A stretch of DNA of 64,000 nt from Cupriavidus yeoncheonensis (GTDB lineage: Bacteria > Pseudomonadota > Gammaproteobacteria > Burkholderiales > Burkholderiaceae), in NCBI RefSeq assembly GCF_905397275.1, contig NZ_CAJPUY010000002.1, positions 186,001-250,000 of the forward strand, in the 5' to 3' direction. The notes beneath the pieces were generated by a model. The model was not told the DNA's origin, searched no databases, and was given only the letters and a program-made list of their open reading frames with translations. Numbering within the stretch: the first letter of the stretch is position 1; every line of letters begins with the position of its first letter. Both the position numbers and the translations under genes were made by a program. Below are positions 56,745-64,000 of the stretch, in pieces.

Positions 56745-56777
56745 GGCACGTTCATCGATGGGGCACGTTCATCGATG
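56744..56777. repeat. Tandem 17-bp duplication after murJ
   Basis: GGGCACGTTCATCGATG occurs twice in direct succession (56744-56760 and 56761-56777), the first copy beginning on the last base of the murJ stop codon. Looks like a recent slippage duplication. Confidence 0.95.
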
Positions 56778-56843
56778 GAACGGGCCGTAGCCATCAAGTG
56801 AGCGCGAGGGCACGGCACGGCCGTGCCGCATCAGGAATCCGCA

Positions 56844-57692
56844 ATGACAAGTACGAAAGTCCTTGATTACTTCGCCAGCCTTGTGGCGGACGAGAACGGC
56901 ATCCCCCTGACTGAAACCGCACTCTCCATCGCGCAGGACGCCTTCCCCGACGTGGACCTGCAAGCCGAACTGGCCGCGCTGGATGTGCTGGCGCTGCGCC
57001 TGAAACGCAGGATCGCCGAAGGCACACCTGCCATTCAGCGGCTGCGCCTGCTGAACCACTTCTTCTACCGCGACCTGGGTTTTGGCGCCAACGCCAACGA
57101 CTACTACGACCCGGACAACTCGTACCTGAACGTGGTCCTGAAGCAGCGGCGCGGCATCCCGATTTCACTTGCCGTGCTGTACATGGAACTCGGCCAGCAG
57201 ATCGGCCTGCCGCTCAAGGGCGTGTCCTTCCCGAACCATTTCCTGGTGCGCATGACGATCCCCGCCGGGGAAGTCATCCTCGACCCCCTGACCGGCGAGA
57301 CCCTGTCAAAGGAACAGCTTCAGGAAATGCTTGACCCCTATCTGGAGCGCGAGGGGATTTCCGATCCCGGCCAGGTGCCGCTGGGCCTGTTCCTGCAGGC
57401 AGCCAGCCACCGCGAGATCATTGCGCGCCTGCTGCGCAACCTGAAAGCGATCTACCTGCAGGAGTCACGCTGGCAGCGGCTGCTGGCGGTGCAGAACCGC
57501 CTGGTTATCCTGCTGCCCGGATCGATCGAGGAAGTGCGCGACCGAGGCCTCGCCTATGCCAACCTGGAGTGCTTCCGGCCGGCGCTGGAGGATCTGGAGG
57601 CCTACGTGCAGGCGCGCCCGGATGCCGCCGATATTGCGCAGATCCGCGACCGCATGCCGGCCCTGCGCATGATGAGCCGCAGCCTTAGCTAG
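56844..57692 (+). CDS. SirB1 family protein (transglutaminase-like plus TPR-like)
   Basis: 282 residues: LNHFFYRDLGF, NSYLNVVLKQRRGIPISLAVLYMELGQQIGLPLKGVSFPNHFLVR of the transglutaminase-like region, then a helical repeat part. Function of SirB1 is unclear. ATG 56844 has AGGA upstream; an earlier GTG is less likely. Confidence 0.88.
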   Translation: MTSTKVLDYFASLVADENGIPLTETALSIAQDAFPDVDLQAELAALDVLALRLKRRIAEGTPAIQRLRLLNHFFYRDLGFGANANDYYDPDNSYLNVVLKQRRGIPISLAVLYMELGQQIGLPLKGVSFPNHFLVRMTIPAGEVILDPLTGETLSKEQLQEMLDPYLEREGISDPGQVPLGLFLQAASHREIIARLLRNLKAIYLQESRWQRLLAVQNRLVILLPGSIEEVRDRGLAYANLECFRPALEDLEAYVQARPDAADIAQIRDRMPALRMMSRSLS

Positions 57693-57713
57693 GGCAGCTG
57701 CGGCTGCGCATGC

Positions 57714-58379
57714 TCAGCGCTCGGCACTCGACGCGCGGCCCTTGTTGCCGCGCACGAGCCTCCACAGCCCGCCCAGCAACAGCGGCACCACGGCCGCGCC
57801 GATACCGGCCAGCACGATCAGGTTCAGGTACTGCTTGATGAACGGCAGGTTGCCGAAGAAGTAGCCCGCGAACACCAGTCCCGCCACCCACGCCAGCGCG
57901 CCGATCACGTTGAAGAACTGGAAGCGCGCGAACGTCATCTGCGAAACGCCTGCCACGAAGGGCGCGAACGTGCGCACGATCGGGACGAAACGCGCCATCA
58001 CCAGCGTCTTGCCGCCGTGGCGCTCGTAGAAATCGTGCGTGCGGCGCAGCGATTTCTGGTCGAGGAAGCGCCACTGGTGGTCGAACACCTTCGGGCCGAT
58101 CCAGCTGCCGACCCAGTAGTTCACCGTGTTGCCCGAGATCGCCGCCGCCAGCAGCAGCCCGATCAGCACCCATTCGTTCATCGCCCCCGTGGCGCAGAAC
58201 GCACCGGCGATGAACAGCAGCGAATCCCCCGGCAGGAACGGCAGCACCACCAGCCCGGTTTCGGCAAACACGATCGCGAACAGAATGGCGTAGACCCAGG
58301 CACCATACTGCTGGATGACCGTGCCGAGATATTTGTCGACGTGCACCAGCATGTCGATGAGCTGCAGAGCGAGATCCAA
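57714..58379 (-). CDS. DedA family membrane protein, TTG start
   Basis: 221 residues; VTT/DedA domain with FAETGLVVLPFLPGDSLLF, the re-entrant region YWVGSWIGPKVFD and ARFVPIVRTFAPFVAGVSQM. The family scrambles or flips lipids such as undecaprenyl phosphate and affects envelope homeostasis. TTG 58379 is chosen for its GGGGAAAG; an ATG nine codons later (58352) would give 212 residues. Confidence 0.88.
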   Translation of the reverse strand: MDLALQLIDMLVHVDKYLGTVIQQYGAWVYAILFAIVFAETGLVVLPFLPGDSLLFIAGAFCATGAMNEWVLIGLLLAAAISGNTVNYWVGSWIGPKVFDHQWRFLDQKSLRRTHDFYERHGGKTLVMARFVPIVRTFAPFVAGVSQMTFARFQFFNVIGALAWVAGLVFAGYFFGNLPFIKQYLNLIVLAGIGAAVVPLLLGGLWRLVRGNKGRASSAER

Positions 58380-58495
58380 GTCTTTCCCCGTTGTGTTGTA
58401 GGTTGATCCAACCAGCGCGACATCATACAAGAGCCGCCCGACGTATCGGTCACCTGCGGGGCCCGGCGTAGCCGTCCCGCGTGCGGCACGGCACG

Positions 58496-58501
58496 TATAA
58501 T
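58496..58501 (+). promoter_or_regulatory. -10 element of mutL abutting the start codon
   Basis: TATAAT, six bases, then ATG 58508. Transcription is expected to start on the A of the ATG; no Shine-Dalgarno is seen. No clear -35. Confidence 0.5.
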
Positions 58502-58507
58502 CGCCGC

Positions 58508-60463
58508 ATGCCAGCCTCCGCCTCCCGAACCGCGCAGCCGCCGCGGCCGATCCGTCCCCTGCCCGACCAGCTCATCAGCCAGATTGCCGCGGGCGAGGTC
58601 GTGGAACGCCCGGCCTCCGTGGTGAAGGAACTGCTCGAGAACGCGCTCGACGCGGGCTCCAGCCAGCTCGGCATCCGGCTTGAAGAAGGCGGCGTGCGTC
58701 GCATCGTCATCACGGACAACGGCTGCGGCATCCCGGCGTCCGAACTGCCAGTGGCGCTGCTGCGCCACGCTACCAGCAAGATCGCTTCGCTGGACGAACT
58801 CGAGGCCGTGCTGACCCTCGGTTTCCGCGGCGAGGCCCTGGCCTCGATCGCTTCCGTGTCCCAGCTTTCCCTGACCAGCCGTACCGCGAATGACCCGCAC
58901 GCCACGCAGGTCAGTGCCGATACCGGCGCATTGCAGCCGGCATCTGGCGGAGTCGGCACAACGGTCGACGTCCAGCATCTCTACTTCAACACGCCGGCGC
59001 GCCGAAAGTTCCTCAAATCGGAACAGACCGAGCTCGGGCATTGCCTGGAAATGGTCCGGCGTGCAGCACTGGCCCGTCCCGACGTAGCGATCTCGGTCCA
59101 CCACAACGGCAAGCCGCTCGAACACTGGAACGCCGGCGACGTGGCCACCCGCACGGCGCAGGTACTCGGCAGCGACTTTGCGCGGGCGCGGTTGCCGCTC
59201 GATGAAGAAGCCGGCGAGCTGCATCTCTATGGTTTCGCCGGCCTGCCTACCGCCTCGCGCGGGCGGCCGGACCAGCAGTACTTTTTCGTGAACGGCCGCT
59301 TCGTGCGCGACAAGCTGCTCAACCACGCGGTGCGCAGCGCCTACCAGGACGTGCTGCACGGCGACCGCTTCCCGTCCTACGTGCTGTGCCTGGACCTGCC
59401 GCCGGAGACGGTGGACGTGAACGTCCACCCGTCCAAGATCGAGGTGCGCTTCCGCGAATCGCGCGCCGTGCACCAGTTTGTCTATCACGCGGTGCAGCGC
59501 TGCCTGGCACGCCAGGCCGGCGAAAACGGCGACAGCCTGCACACCGGCGCGGACGATGAACCCGTGCCCGCACCGGGCACCATCCAGCTGCAAGAGCCAC
59601 GCGCCGCCTACGGCGGTGCCGCAGGCGGCGGCAGCCAGTGGATCAACTATTCGGCGGCACGCCAGACCGAACTTGGCATCGCCCAGCCACGCCAGGCCTA
59701 CCTGGGCATGGTGCGTGACGCCACGGCACCGCGGCCCTATATGCCGTCGTCCCAGCCGCCCGCGTGGCTGGCCGATGCGCAGGCCGCGCGGGCCGCAGAG
59801 CCGCCCGGCCTGCTCGACGGCATCGCCGTGGCCAAGGTCGCCCTGCCCCCCTCGGGTGACGCGGCCCAGGCCACCGACGACCACCCGCTCGGCTACGCCA
59901 TCGCCCAGTTGCATGGCGTCTACGTGCTCGCGCAGAATGCGCGCGGCCTCGTGCTGGTCGACATGCATGCGGCGCACGAACGCATCCTGTACGAACAGAT
60001 CAAGGATGCGCTGGATGCGCGCGACCTCGCCGTGCAGCCGCTGCTGCTGCCCGTGACCCTGCCCGCCAACCCGGTGGAGATCGGCACGGCCGAGGAGCAT
60101 CGCGAGACGCTGGAGCTGCTCGGCTTCGACATCACGCCGGTGTCGCCGACCACGCTCGCCGTGCGCGCCGTGCCGGCGCTGCTGCAGCAGGCCGACGCCG
60201 AGGCGCTGGCGCGCGACGTGCTGCGCGACCTGAACGCCTACGGCGGCTCGCGCGTGCTGGCCGAGCGCCGCAATGAACTGCTGGCCACGCTGGCCTGCCA
60301 CAGCGCCGTGCGCGCCAACCGCAAGCTCACGCTCGAAGAGATGAACGCGCTGTTGCGCCAGATGGAGCAGACCGAGCGCGCCGACCAGTGCAACCACGGC
60401 CGCCCGACCTGGGTGCAGCTCAGCGTGGCCGAACTCGACCGCCTGTTCCTGCGCGGCCAGTAA
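58508..60463 (+). CDS. mutL: DNA mismatch repair protein MutL
   Basis: GHKL ATPase linking MutS to strand cleavage. 651 residues: N-terminal domain (to ~340) with VVKELLENALDAGSSQ, ITDNGCGIP, FRGEALASIASVS and KIEVRFRES; an Ala/Pro-rich linker (about 360-450); C-terminal dimerisation domain with QCNHGRPTW. In-frame GTG further upstream is rejected because it precedes the -10. Followed after 36 bp by miaA, the E. coli order. Confidence 0.97.
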   Translation: MPASASRTAQPPRPIRPLPDQLISQIAAGEVVERPASVVKELLENALDAGSSQLGIRLEEGGVRRIVITDNGCGIPASELPVALLRHATSKIASLDELEAVLTLGFRGEALASIASVSQLSLTSRTANDPHATQVSADTGALQPASGGVGTTVDVQHLYFNTPARRKFLKSEQTELGHCLEMVRRAALARPDVAISVHHNGKPLEHWNAGDVATRTAQVLGSDFARARLPLDEEAGELHLYGFAGLPTASRGRPDQQYFFVNGRFVRDKLLNHAVRSAYQDVLHGDRFPSYVLCLDLPPETVDVNVHPSKIEVRFRESRAVHQFVYHAVQRCLARQAGENGDSLHTGADDEPVPAPGTIQLQEPRAAYGGAAGGGSQWINYSAARQTELGIAQPRQAYLGMVRDATAPRPYMPSSQPPAWLADAQAARAAEPPGLLDGIAVAKVALPPSGDAAQATDDHPLGYAIAQLHGVYVLAQNARGLVLVDMHAAHERILYEQIKDALDARDLAVQPLLLPVTLPANPVEIGTAEEHRETLELLGFDITPVSPTTLAVRAVPALLQQADAEALARDVLRDLNAYGGSRVLAERRNELLATLACHSAVRANRKLTLEEMNALLRQMEQTERADQCNHGRPTWVQLSVAELDRLFLRGQ

Positions 60464-60499
60464 GCCCGCCTTCGCGCACCACGCCCTGCCTGAGCCCTG

Positions 60500-61456
60500 A
60501 TGTCCGCCTTGCCATCGTCCGAACACCCGCCCATCGTCTGCCTGCTGGGCCCGACCGCCTCGGGCAAGACCGCTGCCGCGCTGGCCCTGGCACAGCAGGC
60601 GCCGGTCGAGATCATCAGCCTGGATTCCGCGCTGGTCTACCGCGAGATGGATATCGGCACGGCCAAGCCCACGCCCGACGAGCTGGCCGCGGTGCCACAC
60701 CACCTGATCGACATCATTGATCCGGCCGACAGCTACTCGGCCGCGCAGTTCGTCGCCGACGCCGAACGGCTGATCGGCGAGATCCGCGCGCGCGGGCGCC
60801 AGCCGCTGATCGTCGGCGGCACCATGCTGTACTACAAGGCGCTGACGCAGGGCCTGAACGACCTGCCCCAGGCCGATCCGGCCGTGCGCGCCGAACTGGA
60901 CGAACTCGCCGCCGAACGCGGCTGGCCCGCGCTGCATGCGATGCTGGCGCAAGTCGACCCGGTCACGGCGGCGCGGCTCGCGCCCAACGATGCCCAGCGC
61001 ATCCAGCGCGCGCTGGAGATCCACCGGCTGTCCGGACAAGCGATGTCCGAGCTGCTGGCGCGGCAGGCAGACGGCCGCACCTTTACCGGCGCGGCGGACC
61101 AGCGCTACCGCGTGATCGCGCTGGAGCCGTCGGACCGCGCCGTGCTGCACGCGCGCATTGCCGCGCGCTACGACGCCATGCTGGCCGGCGGCCTGATCGA
61201 GGAAGTCGAACGCCTGCGCCGGCGCGGCGATCTCCATGCCGGCCTGCCCTCGATCCGCTGCGTGGGCTACCGGCAGGTCTGGGAATACCTGGACGGCGAC
61301 AGCGACTACGCGACCATGCGCGAACGCGGCATTGCGGCCACGCGCCAGCTCTGCAAGCGCCAGATCACATGGCTGCGCAGTACGCCGGAGCGCTTGTCCG
61401 TCGATTGCCTCGCGCCGGACTACGTCGCGCAAGTCGCGCGTCTGGCCGGGATGTGA
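60500..61456 (+). CDS. miaA: tRNA dimethylallyltransferase
   Basis: Adds isopentenyl to A37 of tRNAs reading UNN codons. 318 residues; P-loop GPTASGKT at 17-24, [30 protein letters not shown], and [12 protein letters not shown]. Uses DMAPP, the product of the IspH pathway encoded in the same window. Confidence 0.97.
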   Translation: MSALPSSEHPPIVCLLGPTASGKTAAALALAQQAPVEIISLDSALVYREMDIGTAKPTPDELAAVPHHLIDIIDPADSYSAAQFVADAERLIGEIRARGRQPLIVGGTMLYYKALTQGLNDLPQADPAVRAELDELAAERGWPALHAMLAQVDPVTAARLAPNDAQRIQRALEIHRLSGQAMSELLARQADGRTFTGAADQRYRVIALEPSDRAVLHARIAARYDAMLAGGLIEEVERLRRRGDLHAGLPSIRCVGYRQVWEYLDGDSDYATMRERGIAATRQLCKRQITWLRSTPERLSVDCLAPDYVAQVARLAGM

Positions 61457-61489
61457 CGAGAGCGGCGATAATCGTCGCCCGTCCCGACG

Positions 61490-62006
61490 ATGTCCTGCCC
61501 CATGCCGTCTCCTTCCTTTGCCATCCGCCCCGCCACGCCCGCCGACAGCACCACGCTGTTCCGCCTGATCTCGGCACTGGCCGAATACGAAAAGCTGACC
61601 CATCTGGTCGAGGCCACGCCGCAGAAGCTGGAACAGGCCGTTGTTCGGCGCGCAGCCGCAGGCCGAGGCCGTGCTGGTCGAAGCCCATACGCCCGATGGC
61701 GCGCAGCCCGTCGGCTTCGCGCTGTTCTTCCACAATTTCTCGACTTTCCTGGCCAAACCCGGCCTGTACCTCGAAGACCTGTTCGTCGAACCGGCGTGGC
61801 GCGGGCATGGCCTTGGCAAGGCGCTGCTCAGGCACCTGGCGGCGCTGGCCGTGGAGCGCGGCTGCGGCCGCTTCGAATGGTCGGTGCTCGACTGGAACAC
61901 GCCGTCCATCGAGTTCTACAAGGCGATGGGCGCGGACGTGATGCCGGACTGGCGCATCTGCCGCGTCACCGGCGACGCGCTGGCCCGCCTTGGCACGCCG
62001 GACTGA
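61490..62006 (+). pseudogene. GNAT acetyltransferase, frameshifted
   Basis: The N-terminal part from ATG 61490 or 61502 (FAIRPATPADSTTLFRLISALAEYEKLTHLVEATPQKLEQA) and the C-terminal part (LFGAQPQAEAV, EDLFVEPAWRGHGLGKALLRHLA, SIEFYKAMGA) are in different frames. Removing one G at about 61640 restores a continuous ~170-residue N-acetyltransferase with the acetyl-CoA loop RGHGLGKAL. Either a recent inactivation or a base-call error. Substrate unknown. Confidence 0.85.
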
Positions 62007-62019
62007 TCCCGGCTATCGC

Positions 62020-62946
62020 CTATTGCGGCGAGGCATCGCGCTCGCCGCTGATCTCCGCCGCCACCCGCTCGACGCAGCGGATCGCTTTCACCGCCATCGG
62101 TGAGGGCGTCCGGTTGCGCAGGCTCACGATGCCCATGCCGGCCTTCATCGCCGGCAATCCCTCCACGTCCAGCGCAACCAGTTCGCCGGAGGCCAGCTCC
62201 GCCCGGACCGACGCATCGGTTGCGCCAAGCACCATGTCCGTGGACAAGGTGACCGCGCGGATCACGGCGAAGTCGTCGCACTCCAGCGCCAGCACGGCCT
62301 GCTGGCCGGCCGGCAAGCCGAGCGCGCGGGAGAACGCCGCCTTCACCACGCGGGGCGCCTTGACGCCCGCGACACCGTACTGCCAGGCCTCGGCGATCGT
62401 GCATGCCGCACCGGCCAGCGGATGCCCCACACGGACAAAGAAGCGCGCGGACTGACCCGGCAGCGGGCGAACGTCGAGCGACGCGTCCTCCGGCAGGTCG
62501 CGCACGTCGGCGACGAAGAATTCGATGTCCTCCGCGCGCAGGCGCTCCAGCAGCAGGACCCAGTTGCTCTCCTCGACACGCAACGAGACCTGCGGATGCT
62601 GGCGCCGCAGCTCCGACAGCACCCGCGGCATCAGCGTCACGGCCGGAAACGGTCCGACGCCGAACGCCGTGTCGCCGAGCTGGGTGTCCCGGTAAAGAGC
62701 GACATCGCGCTGCATGCAGCGCGCCTCGAACAGCAGCCGCCGCGCGCGTTCGAGCACGAATTCGCCAGCCGGAGTGGGCCGGATGCCACCGGCATCGCGC
62801 TCGAAGAGCCGCACGCCGAGATCACTTTCGATCGCCTGGATGCTGCGGCTGAACGCCGGCTGGCTCAGGTGAACCTGTTCTGCGGCGCGGGCGAAGTGCA
62901 GCGTGTCGGCGAGGGCGATCACATGGTTGAGCCGGCGAAGGTCCAT
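62020..62946 (-). CDS. LysR-family transcriptional regulator
   Basis: 308 residues. Winged HTH at 1-60 (MDLRRLNHVIALADTLHFARAAEQVHLSQPAFSRSIQAIE), then a periplasmic-binding-like effector domain. ATG 62946 is the family start. Divergent from the sterol-desaturase-like gene and probably its regulator; a dyad ACAT-N7-ATGT at 62969-62983 lies between them. Confidence 0.93.
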   Translation of the reverse strand: MDLRRLNHVIALADTLHFARAAEQVHLSQPAFSRSIQAIESDLGVRLFERDAGGIRPTPAGEFVLERARRLLFEARCMQRDVALYRDTQLGDTAFGVGPFPAVTLMPRVLSELRRQHPQVSLRVEESNWVLLLERLRAEDIEFFVADVRDLPEDASLDVRPLPGQSARFFVRVGHPLAGAACTIAEAWQYGVAGVKAPRVVKAAFSRALGLPAGQQAVLALECDDFAVIRAVTLSTDMVLGATDASVRAELASGELVALDVEGLPAMKAGMGIVSLRNRTPSPMAVKAIRCVERVAAEISGERDASPQ

Positions 62947-62968
62947 GGCAATCCTCGTTGCGTATGAC

Positions 62969-62983
62969 ACATTAGAACGATGT
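62969..62983. promoter_or_regulatory. Candidate LysR operator
   Basis: ACAT-TAGAACG-ATGT, a 15-bp interrupted dyad 23 bp upstream of the LysR gene, in the divergent promoter region. Consistent with a LysR-type site, but weak on its own. Confidence 0.35.
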
Positions 62984-63067
62984 TGATTATGCATTGGACG
63001 CATTGACGGCGCCAACCTAGAGTTTCCGCACACCCAGCACGACCGAAGATATCGGGAGACAACGCGC

Positions 63068-63961
63068 ATGAACCTGCAGCTACAGAACCTGCTGATCGGC
63101 AGCATCATCCTTGGCTTTGCCGCCATGGAATTCGCCACGCGGCGCTACCAGCAAAGCGTGCGTGCCGACGCCAACGACACCAAGCTCGAAGTACTGATGT
63201 TCGTGAGCCTGATCGCCGTGACGCAGCCGCTCGCGCTGCTAGGCGCCAACTGGCTGTGCAACGGGCTCATGCCCGGCATGCGCGGCGCGTGGTCCCACCT
63301 GCCGTGGTGGGCCATGGCCGCGATCCTGCTGGTCGCCGACGACATGACGCAGTACTGGTGGCATCGCGCGTCCCACACACCATGGCTGTGGCCGCTGCAT
63401 CGCGCGCATCACTCGGCGTCGTACATGAGCATCCGTGTCACGTACCGGAACAACTTCTTCTACTACCTGATGATGCCGGGGCTGTGGAGCGCGGGCGTGC
63501 TGCTGTACCTCGGCTTCGGCAAGGTCTATGGCGTGTACATCGTGGTCAAGATGCTGGTGATCCTCGGCGCGCACTGCGCATGGCGCTGGGACGAGCCGCT
63601 GTACCGCGTCCGCGTGCTGCGCCCGCTGATGTGGGTGGTGGAAAGGACCATCTCCACGCCGGCCACGCACTGGGCTCACCATGCGCTGACCAATGCCGAC
63701 GGCATCGGCCACTACAAGGGCAATTTCGGCAACCTGCTGTTCTTCTGGGATGTGCTGTTCGGCACGGCCCACATCACCCGCAAGTACCCGGCAAAGGTCG
63801 GGCTGGAGGACGACCGCCGCTTCGGCGCCGAGCACTGGGCCGCACAGATGTTCTACCCGCTGCGCCACTCGCAACGCCAGCATACGGCGCTGCGCTTCGG
63901 CGGGCAGGCCTACGGCGACCAGGACGCCGCCACCGATGCCACGGCCGCTGGCAATCCATGA
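63068..63961 (+). CDS. Sterol desaturase / fatty acid hydroxylase family protein
   Basis: 297 residues, about four membrane segments, with the histidine clusters of the family: WWHRASH, HRAHH and HWAHH. Acts on a lipid substrate that cannot be named; bacterial members hydroxylate fatty acids, carotenoids or hopanoids. GGGAGA lies upstream of the ATG. Control by the divergent LysR gene is inferred. Confidence 0.9.
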   Translation: MNLQLQNLLIGSIILGFAAMEFATRRYQQSVRADANDTKLEVLMFVSLIAVTQPLALLGANWLCNGLMPGMRGAWSHLPWWAMAAILLVADDMTQYWWHRASHTPWLWPLHRAHHSASYMSIRVTYRNNFFYYLMMPGLWSAGVLLYLGFGKVYGVYIVVKMLVILGAHCAWRWDEPLYRVRVLRPLMWVVERTISTPATHWAHHALTNADGIGHYKGNFGNLLFFWDVLFGTAHITRKYPAKVGLEDDRRFGAEHWAAQMFYPLRHSQRQHTALRFGGQAYGDQDAATDATAAGNP

Positions 63962-64000
63962 CGCGCAGCGCCATCGGCACGACTTGCCGCTTCAACCGGA

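Noticed and set aside
58178..61909. A 1243-codon open frame on the minus strand across mutL and miaA
   Set aside because: Antisense shadow of mutL, miaA and the GNAT gene; Arg/Gln/Gly-rich, no ribosome site, no family resemblance.

Overview
The window looks like a chromosomal segment from a beta-proteobacterium of the Burkholderiaceae, most likely Cupriavidus or a close relative. The grounds are high GC with strongly GC-ending codons, a hut locus with a HutC repressor, a Bug-type solute-binding protein, a DUF3579 gene and the gene orders ribF-ileS-lspA, clpS-clpA, fkpB-ispH and mutL-miaA. The genus is inferred from protein resemblance; no database search was possible. Almost everything is core metabolism. 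The accessory DNA is one group II intron.

Layout. 1-6.85 kb: histidine utilisation (hutU partial, hutH) plus an ABC transporter operon ending in hutC; HutC-type boxes precede both operons. 6.85-8.9 kb: a divergent SDR epimerase / ferredoxin-reductase pair. 9.0-10.4 kb: an argD-like aminotransferase behind an Arg-rich leader ORF and a terminator. 10.5-15.5 kb: a complete branched-chain amino acid ABC transporter (livK-H-M-G-F). 16.1-17.6 kb: fkpB-ispH, separated from its apparent promoter by a ~2.9 kb group II intron (17.64-20.51 kb) whose maturase gene carries a frameshift. 20.6-21.9 kb: radC, rpmB, rpmG. 22.1-25.8 kb: de novo NAD synthesis (nadB facing nadC-nadA). 25.9-31.0 kb: fatty acid desaturase, MscS-like channel, rsmB, purN. 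31.3-33.7 kb: a response regulator and a hybrid kinase, convergent. 34-41.4 kb: ribF, ileS, lspA, coaBC, flavin monooxygenase, dut. 41.4-43.3 kb: VOC protein and Bug-type binding protein. 43.4-46.0 kb: clpS-clpA. 46.5-50.7 kb: cold-shock protein, VOC protein, icd facing away from a pseudouridine synthase, a small secreted Lys/His-rich protein, DUF192. 50.7-54.8 kb: yajQ, murB, ppnP, argF, DUF3579, rpsT. 55.1-64 kb: murJ, SirB1-like, DedA, mutL, miaA, a frameshifted GNAT gene, and a LysR / sterol-desaturase-like pair.

The most interesting signal is a pair of short Arg-rich ORFs in front of two arginine-pathway genes. One (9000-9074, 24 codons) starts about where a consensus promoter should start transcription and is followed by competing hairpins and a terminator before argD. 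The other (53700-53813, 37 codons, 9 Arg) overlaps the argF start codon as ATGA and also sits right behind a -10-like element. Together they suggest arginine-sensing, ribosome-mediated leader control built on leaderless leader peptides. This is inference from sequence. A second theme is that mutL, clpS and purN also have a -10-like hexamer exactly 6 nt before ATG and no Shine-Dalgarno, so they may be leaderless too.
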